Positions 51,218-61,224 of a stretch of 64,000 nucleotides of DNA are shown piece by piece (within the stretch, counting starts at the first letter, position 1; each line of letters starts with the position of its first letter). The DNA is from Candidatus Krumholzibacteriia bacterium. Its GTDB lineage: Bacteria > Krumholzibacteriota > Krumholzibacteriia > LZORAL124-64-63. The stretch covers positions 111,106-175,105 of the forward strand of contig JADGDU010000007.1 in assembly GCA_016744705.1 (NCBI GenBank). The letters run 5' to 3'. The notes beneath the pieces were generated by a model. It was not told the DNA's origin. It did no database searches and was given only the letters and a program-made list of their open reading frames with translations. Position numbers and translations under genes: made by a program.

Positions 51218-52276
51218 GTGAAAAAGATTCGCGTTTTGATTGTTGATGACTCTCCCACCGTGTGCCAGCTCTTTGAGAAAGGGCTGTCGCGCGCCTCGGG
51301 GATTGAAGTGGTTGGGGTTGCTCCTGATCCTTTTGTGGCCCGGGATATGATAGTCAAGGATCCACCGGATGTGGTGACTCTCGACATTGAAATGCCTCGC
51401 ATGGATGGCCTCACTTTCTTGCGCAAACTTATGAAGCATTTCCCTCTGCCGGTGGTGGTGGTTTCCACTCTGGCTAAGGAAGGTGGAACCAAGGCCATTG
51501 AGGCCCTGGAATGTGGCGCTGTGGAAGTGATCGAAAAGAACATGGGTGAGGATAAGGTCAACGACTTGATGCTGGAATTGGTGCGCAAGGTACGTTCTGC
51601 GGCCCAGGCCAAGGTGCGCCGAAAAGCCATCGGCACCCAGCAGAAGGCCGCTCAAGCCTCCGGGCCCAAACCTTTGGCCCCGTTGGATGCTTCCGCTGGA
51701 AAGCAGGTCCTGGCCATTGGGGCCAGCACCGGGGGCACCGAGGCCCTGAGCCGAATTTTCGAACGATTACCAGCCAATACTCCCGGCACTCTGGTGGTGC
51801 AGCACATGCCTGCCGGGTTTACGGCCCAAATGGCTGATCGGTTGGATCACCAGTCGGCTATGACGGTTCGGGAGGCCCAGGGTGGCGAATACCTGGAGCC
51901 AGGCCTGGCCCTGATTGCTCCGGGCGATCATCACATCATTTTGCGCAAGGCTGGTCATCGATTTCAGGTGGAATTGAGAAGCGGTCCGCGGGTCAGTCGT
52001 CACAAGCCATCGGTGGATGTTTTATTCAGCACGGTGGCCGAAGCAGCGGGAGATTCTGCCGTGGGTGTGATTTTGACGGGCATGGGACGCGACGGTGCTG
52101 CGGGCTTGAAAAAGATGCACGATGCCGGGGCTCATACTATTGCCCAGGATGAAGAAAGCTGCGTGGTTTATGGCATGCCCAGGGAGGCTGTGGAACTTGG
52201 AGGCGTGGATGAAGTTCTGCCTCTGAACCGAGTGGCCGAAAAGGCCTGCAAGGCGTTGGCGGCTGTGAAGGTTTGA
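51218..52276 (+). CDS. cheB: Chemotaxis methylesterase CheB
   Basis: A 352-residue two-domain enzyme. The receiver domain (residues 1-125) has VLIVDDSPTVC, the phosphorylated Asp in VVTLDIEMPRMDG and a Lys in VIEKNMGE. The esterase domain (about 160-350) has the catalytic Ser in AIGASTGGTEAL, the His in VVQHMPAGFT and the Asp in TGMGRDGA. It removes methyl groups set by CheR. GTG at 51218 is the start. It is the last gene of the operon; the terminator that follows is inside the 3' end of the opposing ogt-alkA gene. Confidence 0.96.
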   Translation: MKKIRVLIVDDSPTVCQLFEKGLSRASGIEVVGVAPDPFVARDMIVKDPPDVVTLDIEMPRMDGLTFLRKLMKHFPLPVVVVSTLAKEGGTKAIEALECGAVEVIEKNMGEDKVNDLMLELVRKVRSAAQAKVRRKAIGTQQKAAQASGPKPLAPLDASAGKQVLAIGASTGGTEALSRIFERLPANTPGTLVVQHMPAGFTAQMADRLDHQSAMTVREAQGGEYLEPGLALIAPGDHHIILRKAGHRFQVELRSGPRVSRHKPSVDVLFSTVAEAAGDSAVGVILTGMGRDGAAGLKKMHDAGAHTIAQDEESCVVYGMPREAVELGGVDEVLPLNRVAEKACKALAAVKV

Positions 52277-52281
52277 CTAAA

Positions 52282-53427
52282 TTACAGACCACCTGACTCA
52301 AGCCCCTGCCATAAATACCAAGACGCCATAGATCGATAGGGGGCCCATGGGTCCCCTATTTTTTTCATTTCATCTGATGTGCAACATTCAGCAAAGCCAT
52401 ATCCCCGGGCCGCCGCCATTTGCAGACCCAGGTCTTCGGTGGGCAGAACATCCAAACGTCCCAGATGAAAAATGAGATGCATCTGTGCAGACCAACGCCC
52501 GATGCCGCGCACTTTGCTCAGCTCGGTGATTACTTCTTCGTCAGGCAAATTTCGGATACGTCTCAAATTCAGTTCCCCTGAATCCACTTTGCCTGCCAGG
52601 TCCAGCACATAAGAAACCTTCTGTTTGGATAAACCTGCAGCACGCAAATCTTCAGGCTTAAATTCCAGAACCTGAGCTGGTGTTGGAAATCCGGGACCAG
52701 AAGTCAGGTCATGCACACGTTTGGTAATGGTGCGCCCGGCTTTGACAGAGAGCTGTTGGTGGACGATGGCTCTGACGAGGGAATCCCAGGCCGGTTGTGG
52801 TTTGTCGGGAAGGGCTCGGTAGGGTCCAACCTGCTGGATGAGGCGGCGCATCACCGTATCCACTTTACTGAGGTGGGCCAGGCCCGCTGCATGTTCTTCA
52901 TTGGCCACAAAACCTTCCCGGAAGAGCATACGCGCTTTGATCTCGATGCCACCTTCGGTGGAAAAACCTGTGAGGGAGCCATCTTTGCCCATGCAGCGAT
53001 GGCAGGGAACAATCAGGGGTACGGGGTTGGATCCCATGATGCTGCCCACCCCCCTGGCTGCGTTGGGTTTTCCGCAAAGGGCCGCCAACTCGCCATAGGT
53101 GACAACCTCTCCGGGCAGGACTTTTCGGAGTCTCCGCAGGACTTTGAGGGAAAACTCACCCACGGCGGGGTATTGAACGGGGACATCCAGAAAGTCGTCA
53201 TTGTCTCCAGCGAGATGGGCTTTGATGCGTTTGACAAGGAGGGAAACATCTCCGCTGGTTCGTTTCACCGGTGGCAAGTGGGGGCAGGTTTTATCCAGGG
53301 CCTGGACCGTGTGTTCTTCAGTCAGGCCAAGAATGAGGCGGCACACCCCGGCAGTGGTCCAACCTATGGCTACAAACCCTTCTTTGGTGGAAAAGATGGC
53401 GCGACCGGGTTGGGAAAAATTCAACAT
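52282..53427 (-). CDS. Bifunctional alkylation repair protein: Ogt-type methyltransferase fused to AlkA-type glycosylase
   Basis: A 381-residue fusion. Residues about 1-165 are an O6-alkylguanine-DNA methyltransferase: VVTYGELAALCGKPNAARGVGSIMGSNPVPLIVPCHRC (acceptor Cys in the PCHRC motif at 141-145, where PCHRV is usual) and LTGFSTEGG. Residues about 190-381 are an HhH-GPD 3-methyladenine glycosylase: AWDSLVRAIVHQQLSVKAG, the helix-hairpin-helix VRGIGRWSAQMHLIFHLGRLDVLPTEDLGLQ with the catalytic Asp, and the ending PYRSMASWYLWQ. It combines direct reversal and base excision for alkylated DNA. The ATG at 53427 follows AAAGG; the frame is open to a TTG at 53442. Confidence 0.93.
   Translation of the reverse strand: MLNFSQPGRAIFSTKEGFVAIGWTTAGVCRLILGLTEEHTVQALDKTCPHLPPVKRTSGDVSLLVKRIKAHLAGDNDDFLDVPVQYPAVGEFSLKVLRRLRKVLPGEVVTYGELAALCGKPNAARGVGSIMGSNPVPLIVPCHRCMGKDGSLTGFSTEGGIEIKARMLFREGFVANEEHAAGLAHLSKVDTVMRRLIQQVGPYRALPDKPQPAWDSLVRAIVHQQLSVKAGRTITKRVHDLTSGPGFPTPAQVLEFKPEDLRAAGLSKQKVSYVLDLAGKVDSGELNLRRIRNLPDEEVITELSKVRGIGRWSAQMHLIFHLGRLDVLPTEDLGLQMAAARGYGFAECCTSDEMKKIGDPWAPYRSMASWYLWQGLESGGL
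52336..52365 (+). terminator. Rho-independent terminator of the chemotaxis operon
   Basis: ATAGGGGGCC pairs with GGTCCCCTAT around a short loop and is followed by seven T, about 60 bp after the cheB stop. It lies within the coding sequence of the opposing Ogt-AlkA gene. Confidence 0.88.
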
Positions 53428-53508
53428 CTGGGTGCCTTTCAAGCGATGGAAGGTTATGGTTCCTCCAAGAGTACATTACTACCAAATGGTTGAACAGGAA
53501 AGCTGGCC

Positions 53509-53940
53509 ATGATCCGAATCGTCACCTCGGAAGAGGACATCCTGAAAGTCATGGTGGTGCGAGGTATCGTCTTCATTGAAGAGCAAAAAGTGGATTGGGA
53601 GGGTGAAATTGATGAATTTGAAGCTGATTCAGTCCACTTTCTGGGGGAATGTGACGGGCAACCCGTAGCCGCCGGTCGCTTGCGTATGCTGGACGGAGCT
53701 GTGGCCAAAGTGGAACGGGTGGCGGTGCGTCCGGCCTGGCGTGGACGCGGTTACGCCCGGTGCATGGTGGAGGCCATTCTGGCCGAAGCGAGCCGCCAAA
53801 AGGTCCAAAAATTCAAACTGCATGCCCAGGTTTATTTGGAGGACTTCTATGCGTCCTTTGGTTTTCAGCGGCAAGGTGGTACTTTCTCCGAGTGCGGGAT
53901 TGATCACATTTTGATGACACGTGAGGATATTGATGAGTAA
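53509..53940 (+). CDS. GNAT-family N-acetyltransferase (ElaA-like)
   Basis: A 143-residue acetyltransferase. VMVVRGIVFIEEQKVDWEGEIDEFEADSVHFLGECDGQPVAAGRLRML is the ElaA-type N-terminus, VERVAVRPAWRGRGYARCMVEAIL is the acetyl-CoA site (Q/R-x-x-G-x-G/A as RGRGYA), and LHAQVYLEDFYASFGFQRQG closes the fold. Its substrate is unknown. AGGAAAG precedes the ATG. The stop overlaps the start of the methyltransferase gene, so the two are coupled. Confidence 0.88.
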   Translation: MIRIVTSEEDILKVMVVRGIVFIEEQKVDWEGEIDEFEADSVHFLGECDGQPVAAGRLRMLDGAVAKVERVAVRPAWRGRGYARCMVEAILAEASRQKVQKFKLHAQVYLEDFYASFGFQRQGGTFSECGIDHILMTREDIDE

Positions 53941-55234
53941 TCCAGGAAATGATGGCGGCGGACGCGGCAGAAGGCCCGGGGGCAAACCCAGTAACAGACC
54001 GGCGGGGCGTGCCGGTCGCCCAAATGTTAAACAAGACAACCGCTTTGCCACTCGAAAAGACAAATCGTTCACTCCCCACGTGGACACAGTCAAACCAATA
54101 TACCAGCAGACCGGCATGTACTTTGCCCAGATCGCCGGGGGCATGGAGGAGCTGGGGGCCAGAGAGCTGGAGCAGCTGGGCGCCACAGAAGTGAACATCA
54201 TCAACCGGGGATTGGATTTTAAAGCCGATCAGGAAACCCTGATGCGGATCAATTACCGCTCTCGTTTGATCACTCGTGTTTTGGCTCCCATGCATAAATT
54301 CCGGGCCGAAAATGCCGAGGCCCTGTACCTGGAAACCAAGCGCATAGACTGGACCAATATCTTTAAGTTGGAGCAGACATTTGCTGTGTTTGCCAATGTC
54401 AGTTATAGCAACATCGACCATAGCCAGTTTGCTGCTCTGAAGGTGAAGGACTCGGTGGTGGATATGTTCCGCCGGCGGTTCCGTAACCAGCGTCCCAACA
54501 TCGATGCCCATGATCCCGATTTGTGGATCGCTCTGCACATTCATGAAAACGAAGCCACCCTGAGCATCGATTGCTCCGGAGGGTCGCTGCACAAACGTGG
54601 TTACCGCCAGCAGTCTTTTGAGTCTCCCATGCAGGAAACATTGGCCGCGGCCATTTTGGAAATTTCCGGATGGGACGGTAAGAAAAAACTCTACGACCCC
54701 ATGTGCGGCAGCGGCACTTTGTTGAGTGAAGCCTGGTTGAAGGCGGGTAATATTCCGCCTCAGGTTTTGCGTAAGAAATTTGGATTCATGATGCTGCCAG
54801 ATTATGACCGCCGGGTGTGGGTGAAGGTTAAATTTGAAGAAGAAAACAAGGTCAAGCTGGTGCGGGGCGGGTTGATTCGCGGTAGTGATCTTAGCCCCAA
54901 GGCCGTGAAGCTGACCCGGGAGAATAATGCTCGGCTGCCCGGAGGCGATGAACTGATCGTCAAGACCGCCGATTTCCGCAATTTACCGCCCATGGATAAT
55001 CACCTCATCGTTTGCAATCCACCTTACGGGACGCGGTTGGTGGAAAATGATGACATGGTTCCCTTCTATCAGGAGTTTGGTGATTTCCTCAAGCAGAAAT
55101 GCCAGGGCAGCCAGGCATATGTCTATTTTGGCGACCGGGCATTGATTGGTGCGGTGGGTTTGAAAGCTTCCATGAAAATGCCCATCCGAAACGGAGGGCT
55201 GGACGGACGGCTGGTCTGGTATGAACTCTACTAG
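53933..55234 (+). CDS. RlmL-type THUMP-domain 23S rRNA guanine-N2-methyltransferase
   Basis: A 433-residue RNA methyltransferase. The first 50 residues are basic and disordered (GGGRGRRPGGKPSNRPAGRAGRP). A THUMP domain follows (YFAQIAGGMEELGARELEQLGATEVNIINRGLDFKADQETLMRINYRSRLITRVL... WTNIFKLEQTFAVFANV). The catalytic domain has HKRGYR, LYDPMCGSGTLLSEA for SAM, GSDLSPKAVKLTRENN and the active motif NPPYGTRL. The target by likeness to RlmL/YcbY is G2445 of 23S rRNA; the second RlmK module is absent. It overlaps the GNAT gene by eight bases and the next gene by 14. Confidence 0.9.
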   Translation: MSNPGNDGGGRGRRPGGKPSNRPAGRAGRPNVKQDNRFATRKDKSFTPHVDTVKPIYQQTGMYFAQIAGGMEELGARELEQLGATEVNIINRGLDFKADQETLMRINYRSRLITRVLAPMHKFRAENAEALYLETKRIDWTNIFKLEQTFAVFANVSYSNIDHSQFAALKVKDSVVDMFRRRFRNQRPNIDAHDPDLWIALHIHENEATLSIDCSGGSLHKRGYRQQSFESPMQETLAAAILEISGWDGKKKLYDPMCGSGTLLSEAWLKAGNIPPQVLRKKFGFMMLPDYDRRVWVKVKFEEENKVKLVRGGLIRGSDLSPKAVKLTRENNARLPGGDELIVKTADFRNLPPMDNHLIVCNPPYGTRLVENDDMVPFYQEFGDFLKQKCQGSQAYVYFGDRALIGAVGLKASMKMPIRNGGLDGRLVWYELY

Positions 55235-56240
55235 ATTTCTCATTTTGGTTGGGTTGGTGCTGATGGTGGGCACGGCTCAGGCTCAGGATGTTTCTGCACC
55301 CACTGTGGATGTGGTTTTGCTTCCTTTGAGTGGGCCTCTGGCAACACCTGAGGCAGAAGTTTCTGGCCTGACCTGGAAAGAGGATGACTTGGTTGTCCTG
55401 CCGCAGTTTCCGGAGCTTTTTGGCCAGGGTGATATTCTTGGTTTTTTCAGGTTGGCCAAATCAGACATTCTTTCCCGAATTTCACAAACGGATACGACAC
55501 CCTTGCAGCCCACCATGGTGGGTTGTCAGGCGGCCGGTTTGATGCGCATCATCAGTGGATTCGATGGACTGGAATCCATGGGAATCATGGATGACCGGGT
55601 TTATTTGACGGTGGAAGCCAAAGAAGACACAGTCATGGCGGGTTACATCGTTTGCGGCCACTACAGCATGGTGGAAGACCAGGTGGTCATCGATATGACC
55701 CGTCTGACGAGCATTCCCCTGGGTGTGAATATTTACAATGTGGCGGAAGAGAGCATGATCATTGCAGGTGAGAAAGTGATCACCTTCAGTGAGGCCAACG
55801 GCCAAAATGTTATGGCAAAACCCCGGGCCAAAGTGTTCGACAAAACCATCAACTTTTTGGGCAGTGTTCCTTTTCCTGCCATTGAATACCGAGTGACGGA
55901 TGCCACAGCTCTGGATGAAGAGGGACGCTTTTGGATCATGAATTATTTTTACCCAGGTGAGGCGGATAAGCTCAAGCCTGGACCAGATCCTGAGGTGGAA
56001 AAATTTGGAGCCCCTGAAGGGTGGTCCGAAGGGCAATGTGTTGAGCGGTTGTTGGAGCTGCAATGGCTGGAGGGCCAGGGCATAGTCCGTACGGATACAC
56101 CACCCATCAACCTGCGCCTGAGGACTGACAGCCAGTGCCGCAACTGGGAGGCTTTGGTGCGTCTGGATGATATTGGGTTCCTGATAATGACCGACAAATA
56201 TCCCGCCACTTTATTGGCCTTCGTGCCCAATCCGTATTAA
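55221..56240 (+). CDS. Secreted protein of unknown function
   Basis: A 339-residue exported protein with a signal peptide (MNSTRFLILVGLVLMVGTAQA before QDVSAP). The first part, EVSGLTWKEDDLVVLPQFPELFGQGDILGFFRL, recalls the SdiA-regulated or phytase-like propeller opening ('SGLaw..d.LyvvsD'), and later blades such as AIEYRVTDATALDEEGRFWIMNYFYPGE support a beta-propeller or esterase-like fold. No active-site residue can be named. It overlaps the RlmL-like gene by 14 bp and so shares its transcript. It likely acts in the periplasm. Confidence 0.65.
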   Translation: MNSTRFLILVGLVLMVGTAQAQDVSAPTVDVVLLPLSGPLATPEAEVSGLTWKEDDLVVLPQFPELFGQGDILGFFRLAKSDILSRISQTDTTPLQPTMVGCQAAGLMRIISGFDGLESMGIMDDRVYLTVEAKEDTVMAGYIVCGHYSMVEDQVVIDMTRLTSIPLGVNIYNVAEESMIIAGEKVITFSEANGQNVMAKPRAKVFDKTINFLGSVPFPAIEYRVTDATALDEEGRFWIMNYFYPGEADKLKPGPDPEVEKFGAPEGWSEGQCVERLLELQWLEGQGIVRTDTPPINLRLRTDSQCRNWEALVRLDDIGFLIMTDKYPATLLAFVPNPY

Positions 56241-56306
56241 AGAGTACCTTCCCACCGGCCGATAATAAGACAAATCAACCATGACCCTGTTTCCAGGAGG
56301 AACACC

Positions 56307-56831
56307 GTGATTTGTCCGGCATGCGAGAACAAGATGACCGAAATGAACGTCCAGGATATCACCGTCGATGTTTGCGTGGGAGGCTGCGGAGGTATCTGGT
56401 TTGATGGCCAGGAGCTCAAGAAAGTTGATGAGCCCCACGAGGCTGTCGGCCGCAATTTGTTGGAAGTGGCTTATGATCCCAATGTGGTGGTGGAGCAATC
56501 GGAACGTCGCGACTGCCCCCACTGTTCTGATATCGTGATGATGCGTCATTTTTCCAGCATCAAGCGCGAAGTGGAAGTGGACGAATGCCCCAGTTGTTCG
56601 GGTTTCTTTCTGGACCGCGGGGAACTCAATACCATCCGTGAGCAGTACACCACTGAAGAAGAACGCAGCAATGCGGCTTTGGATATGTTCGGCGAGATGT
56701 TTGATGAGGATTTGGAAGACGAACAGGCCGCCAGTTGGCAGCGTGTTGAGGCCAGCCGGAAGTTGGCCAATATGTTCAAGTTTCTCATGCCCAGCCATTA
56801 CATTCCTATTAAGGAAAAGCTGGGTATTTAG
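56307..56831 (+). CDS. zf-TFIIB domain protein
   Basis: A 174-residue protein with two zinc-ribbon repeats of the zf-TFIIB type. The first is CPACENKMTEMNVQDITVDVCVGGCGGIWFDGQEL, the second CPHCSDIVMMRHFSSIKREVEVDECPSCSGFFLDRGEL; the GG-IWFDxxEL and GFFLDRGEL endings are diagnostic. A helical C-terminal tail follows (EEERSNAALDMFGEMFDEDLED...). The start is GTG at 56307 with AGGAGG seven bases before it. Family members are widespread but of unknown function. A hairpin follows 30 bp after the stop. Confidence 0.85.
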   Translation: MICPACENKMTEMNVQDITVDVCVGGCGGIWFDGQELKKVDEPHEAVGRNLLEVAYDPNVVVEQSERRDCPHCSDIVMMRHFSSIKREVEVDECPSCSGFFLDRGELNTIREQYTTEEERSNAALDMFGEMFDEDLEDEQAASWQRVEASRKLANMFKFLMPSHYIPIKEKLGI

Positions 56832-56860
56832 CCCACTTTGGGGCGCCGATATGATTTTTT

Positions 56861-56892
56861 GAAGGCCCGGTTGCGTTGCAGCCGGGCCTTTG
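56861..56892 (+). terminator. Rho-independent terminator after the zf-TFIIB gene
   Basis: AGGCCCGG pairs with CCGGGCCT around a GC-containing loop, followed by TTGCTTCC. The T tract is weak. Confidence 0.7.
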
Positions 56893-56993
56893 CTTCCTGA
56901 AGAAAAACGGGGAAGCAGGTTGCGGGTCCGGGCACATGCTCTTAATCTGGTAGCACAAGGAATCGACAACATCCAACGCACGGGGAATACATT

Positions 56994-57878
56994 TTGTACA
57001 GCGACTGTTTCAACGGATCAAATCCACAGGAAGAAGATCTTTCAGGGTCCTCTTCCAGTCCTGAATCTGACACCTCCAATCGGGGGCAATTCACTTTGGA
57101 CGAGGTAGCAAATTTGAACGCCAAGACCGGAAACGATTTAGTCCGCCCCTGCGACATCAAAGGTATTCTCCACAGCCACAGCCGTTATTGCGATGGCGCT
57201 CACCCGCTCATTTCCATGGTTGAAACAGCCCGGGAAATTGGGTTGGACTATTTGGGCATCAGCGATCATTTCAAAACTGATGCACACAAGGACGGGTTGG
57301 ATATATCCGGAGTGAAGGTCCAGCGACAGGAAGTGGACTTGCTTCTCAAGAAATATCCTGGTTTTGGCATTCTGCAGGGTGTGGAATTGGATGCCAATCC
57401 AGATGGTACTTTACCCCTGGATGATGCTTCCCTCATGTTTTTCGATTATGTGATCGTTTCGTTTCCAAAAATAAACGGGCAATACGACGCCGAGACCTTC
57501 ACCGACCAGGTGGTTAAGGTGGCTGCTCATCCCTTGGTGACCATTTTAGGCCGGCCGGTGGGAGACTCGATTCTGAACAAAGAAAGAAAGTACCTGGATA
57601 TGAAACGGGTGCTGGAAGCAGCAGCCAAAGGACGGACGGCCGTTGAGGTTAATGCCAACCCCGATGCCGATCATATCGATTGGGAATTCTGCCGCATGGC
57701 TCAGGAGTTGGGTGTGCATATGTCCATCAGTCCCGATGCGCACCGGGCTGCCCGCTTAGTCGATTATCGTCATGGGGCAGAGCAAGCTCACGATGCTGGC
57801 ATTTGTTGTTCCAGCATTTTGAACACAATGGAATTGACGGTATTAAAAAAATATTTGAATGAAAACACGCAACTTTGA
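56994..57878 (+). CDS. PHP-domain metal-dependent phosphohydrolase
   Basis: A 294-residue protein of the PHP family, as in histidinol phosphatase and the C-terminus of PolX. Metal ligands are seen in order: HSHSRYCDGAH, ISDHF, GVELD, VAAHPLV, VEVNAN and SPDAHR. The first 45 residues are polar and probably disordered. The start is taken as TTG at 56994 with GGGGA eight bases upstream; a start closer to the domain is possible. It ends one base before the opposing hybrid kinase. The substrate is not clear: a nucleotide, histidinol phosphate or another phosphate ester. Confidence 0.82.
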   Translation: MYSDCFNGSNPQEEDLSGSSSSPESDTSNRGQFTLDEVANLNAKTGNDLVRPCDIKGILHSHSRYCDGAHPLISMVETAREIGLDYLGISDHFKTDAHKDGLDISGVKVQRQEVDLLLKKYPGFGILQGVELDANPDGTLPLDDASLMFFDYVIVSFPKINGQYDAETFTDQVVKVAAHPLVTILGRPVGDSILNKERKYLDMKRVLEAAAKGRTAVEVNANPDADHIDWEFCRMAQELGVHMSISPDAHRAARLVDYRHGAEQAHDAGICCSSILNTMELTVLKKYLNENTQL

Positions 57879-57879
57879 T

Positions 57880-60800
57880 CTAGTCTGAAATTTTCATCAA
57901 TTCCCACTTGGAGAGCATTCCACTGAGCATGGCTTTGTTGATGGGCTTGCTCAAAAAGTCATCCATGCCAGAATCAAAACAGGCGCGTTTGTCACCACTG
58001 AGAGCGTTGGCGGTCATGGCTACGATGGTGGTGGCTGCCCGTTCGGGATCTTTAAGGTCACGAATGCTCCTGGTGGCTTCATAGCCGTCCATTTCCGGCA
58101 TCTGACAATCCATGAAAACAATATCGTATTGTGTTTCCCGCACCATCTTCAAGGCTTCGGCGCCATTGTTGGCCACTTCCACCCGGCAATTGAGAAGTTT
58201 TAGCATTCCCACAGCCACCCGCTGGTTGAAGGGGTTGTCTTCTGCCAGCAGGATGTAAGGCCCATCATCGGTCACTTCAAATTCATCATCGAGGGAAACG
58301 GGGCACGCAGTTTCTTTGGCTGCCGGTGCCGCTTCGGGTGCGGATAAAATGGTGGTCTTTCCTTCAAGAACGGCCTTGAGTTGGTGGGGGCGTACGGGTT
58401 TGGGAAGGGTTCCACTGAATCCACGTAATTCCAAATCATTTTCCCTGAGGGTGCTGGAGAGCGCTGTCAGCAGAATGAGTTTGGTGCCAAAATCCTGTCC
58501 CAGTTTTTCCAGCTGGTTTTTGATTTGGGAAATATCTGTTTTCACCACATCCTGGTCCACAAGCACATAAGACCACTCCTGTTTTCCGGGGGGCGCAGGC
58601 AGCAGGCTAAGGGCTTCGTCGCAACCTATGGCCACACTGCATTCATAACCCAGGGTGCGCACCTGCTCGGCCAGTACTTCTCCCCCAAGGATATGTTTGG
58701 TGATCACCATGATGCTTTCTTCGTGTTCGTTGAGAGCCTCAATGGTTTCGGGTCCGGCATCCACGGGTTGCAAAGGAAGGGTGAAGGCAAAGGTGGCGCC
58801 TTCGCCTGGGGCACTGTGGGCCACGATTTTCCCACCCATGAGTGTGACCAGATGTTGGCTGATGGGCAGGCCCAGTCCTGTGCCTCCAAAACGCCTTGTG
58901 GTGCTGGCATCGGCCTGGGTAAATTTCTCGAAAATTGAAGCTAACTTTTCTTGCTTGATGCCAATGCCAGTGTCTTTGATCTCGAAACGCAGATTGACTT
59001 TGTCACCTTGGCTGCCGGTGGGTTCGACATTTAGGTAGATGTGGCCTTCGGTGGTGAACTTGGCGGCGTTGTTCAGAAGGTTGGTCAAGACTTGGCGCAA
59101 ACGGTTGGGGTCGCACACCACTTGGTCAGGGGCACCGGGTGCAATGCGCACAACCATCTCCACGCCTTTGGCCTGGGTGTTGAACGCGATGAGCCCTGTA
59201 ATCTCTTCCATAAGGGCACGCAAATTCATGGGGATGGGATCAAGCTCCAGTTGTCCGGCTTCAATTTTCGACAAATCAAGAATGTCATTGATGAGGATTA
59301 GCAGCGCCGATCCTGATTGGGAGATCATATCCAAATAATTTTTTTGCCGGTCGGTGGGATCCAATTCCATAAGCAAGTCGCTGATGCCGATGACGCAGTT
59401 CATGGGGGTTCGGATTTCGTGGCTCATGTTGGCCAGGAATTCACTTTTGGCTTTGCTGCTGGCCTGGGCTGCTTTCATGGCCTCCAGGAGATCTTTTTCT
59501 GCCTCCAGCTTGGACCAGACAGTCATGAACATATCGGCTACATAGCGCACCAGGTTGGTTTCTTCCTGGCTCCACTTGTCTTTAGCACGGGCATCGATGC
59601 CCAAAAAGCCCATGGTTTTGGTGTTCTGGACCACGGGAATGGCCAGAAATGCGGTGCTGCCATCAGCGCCCCACATTTGTTGGAAGCGTTCGGATGAGTC
59701 TTCCAGGTTTTCCAGGCTGTCAACCGCCACCGGCATATTGAGACAGAACCATTGGTTCATCCAATCCAGACTGAGATGAGAAATGGAAACGGGAAGTTCT
59801 GCATTTTCCAGGCCATCATCCCGCTGCCAGGAAAACATGAGTCGGGCGTCTTGATTCGGCTTGCAAAAACGATATATGAAACACCGATCGGCTTCGGTGT
59901 AGAATCCCAGGTGTTTTAGGATCCTGGTCATGGTTTCCATTAGGTTGTCGGTGGTGGTGTGCACAAAACTTTGCACGATGGCCGCACTGGCTTGTTCAAA
60001 TTTTAAGCGATGGGCGAGGGCGGTTTCGGCCTCTTTTTGTCGAGTGATATCGATTGTCACGCCCAAGACCTGGGGCTTCCGGGCACGGGAAGCGGGAAGG
60101 GGTTTTTTGATGGCGTTGACCCAGATGTTCTGGCCTTTAGCAGACGTGGTGAGGGCTTCGGGTATTTCCTGAAGGTCACCGTCGATCAATATTTTACGAT
60201 CCTCGTCAATCCATTGGCGGCACTGATCTTGATCTGGATGTATCTCGTGAAGGCTCCGTCCTTCAACTTCCTCTACATTCAAATTGTAAAAACTGGCCAC
60301 AGATTTATTGACGAGGGTAAAACGACCATCGGCATCTCTGGCAAAAATGAAATGAGGTATGGAGTCGATGACCGTACGCAGAAATTGTTTTTCATCACTG
60401 ACGGCGAGGGTGTGGTAGGTGTTGATGATATCAATACCCAAACCGGCAGCGGGCAATGACCAGGCCAACCATTTCAGGAGCACGGCAATGTGAAAGCCCT
60501 GGTCGAAAATGGAAGTGACGGATGCGGCCAGCCAGATTTGCCCGGCGACTAAAGGAAGGACAGCGGCCAAGGTGAGCTGGCTGAGCATGGTGATAGGATT
60601 TTTTCTCAAAGTTAGATGCAGAGTCAGGGCCGTCAGCCCGTAACTGGCAAAAGTTAGCATCTGCAAGAGAGTTTCCGATGACAGATCCCCGGGTGCATTC
60701 TGGGCCATCATGTACCAGGTCGTGGACCCCACAAGAATGCCGAGGCTCAGCAGCCCCATGCAGAGTTTGCGGTCGCCGATGCGGGAAGATAGGGCTAGAG

Positions 60801-61224
60801 AAACCGAGCCTATCAAGAGAATCACTGCGGAGCCAAACCGGCTCAGCAGTGTAGACCAAACGGTGGTGGTGTGAAACGATGCTCCGCCGGATTGGCCCCC
60901 AACACAGGGAACAATTTGGATGGTGTCCACCAGTCCGGCCAAAACCACGGTGATTCCCAGAAGAGTGACCCAACGGCTAAATTGCAGGTTGTTGTAGAAG
61001 AACGTCAGAGTGCCGATCATCAATACAAGGCCCAGGGCGTTGATATCTATACGAGTCACTGAGTTTTGATTGGCCCAACCGGCGAAGTGGGCGCCGGCCC
61101 CGCCCTGGCTGGCAGATCCGAAGCTCAGTCCAACGGTGGACAACAGCAGAGGGGCCATGGATACGGCCAGGATGATGAAGAGAATCCGCAGATTCCAATT
61201 GTTTTTTAAATGTTCCGGATTCAC
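57880..61224 (-). CDS. Membrane hybrid histidine kinase (8TM-PAS-GAF-HisKA-HATPase-REC-REC)
   Basis: A 1114-residue sensor. About eight membrane helices (residues 10-285) form an input domain of unknown type. A PAS domain ([30 protein letters not shown]..., about 285-405), a GAF domain (about 425-600, ending [26 protein letters not shown]), then HisKA with [14 protein letters not shown] (phosphorylated His) and HATPase with [17 protein letters not shown] and [14 protein letters not shown] degenerate receiver (about 865-985, no proper acidic pair) comes next and an intact one (about 995-1105) with [24 protein letters not shown] and LSKPIN. It lacks an Hpt domain; the Hpt protein at 36.6 kb could be its partner. 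No adjacent regulator gene. Confidence 0.93.
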   Translation of the reverse strand: MNPEHLKNNWNLRILFIILAVSMAPLLLSTVGLSFGSASQGGAGAHFAGWANQNSVTRIDINALGLVLMIGTLTFFYNNLQFSRWVTLLGITVVLAGLVDTIQIVPCVGGQSGGASFHTTTVWSTLLSRFGSAVILLIGSVSLALSSRIGDRKLCMGLLSLGILVGSTTWYMMAQNAPGDLSSETLLQMLTFASYGLTALTLHLTLRKNPITMLSQLTLAAVLPLVAGQIWLAASVTSIFDQGFHIAVLLKWLAWSLPAAGLGIDIINTYHTLAVSDEKQFLRTVIDSIPHFIFARDADGRFTLVNKSVASFYNLNVEEVEGRSLHEIHPDQDQCRQWIDEDRKILIDGDLQEIPEALTTSAKGQNIWVNAIKKPLPASRARKPQVLGVTIDITRQKEAETALAHRLKFEQASAAIVQSFVHTTTDNLMETMTRILKHLGFYTEADRCFIYRFCKPNQDARLMFSWQRDDGLENAELPVSISHLSLDWMNQWFCLNMPVAVDSLENLEDSSERFQQMWGADGSTAFLAIPVVQNTKTMGFLGIDARAKDKWSQEETNLVRYVADMFMTVWSKLEAEKDLLEAMKAAQASSKAKSEFLANMSHEIRTPMNCVIGISDLLMELDPTDRQKNYLDMISQSGSALLILINDILDLSKIEAGQLELDPIPMNLRALMEEITGLIAFNTQAKGVEMVVRIAPGAPDQVVCDPNRLRQVLTNLLNNAAKFTTEGHIYLNVEPTGSQGDKVNLRFEIKDTGIGIKQEKLASIFEKFTQADASTTRRFGGTGLGLPISQHLVTLMGGKIVAHSAPGEGATFAFTLPLQPVDAGPETIEALNEHEESIMVITKHILGGEVLAEQVRTLGYECSVAIGCDEALSLLPAPPGKQEWSYVLVDQDVVKTDISQIKNQLEKLGQDFGTKLILLTALSSTLRENDLELRGFSGTLPKPVRPHQLKAVLEGKTTILSAPEAAPAAKETACPVSLDDEFEVTDDGPYILLAEDNPFNQRVAVGMLKLLNCRVEVANNGAEALKMVRETQYDIVFMDCQMPEMDGYEATRSIRDLKDPERAATTIVAMTANALSGDKRACFDSGMDDFLSKPINKAMLSGMLSKWELMKISD

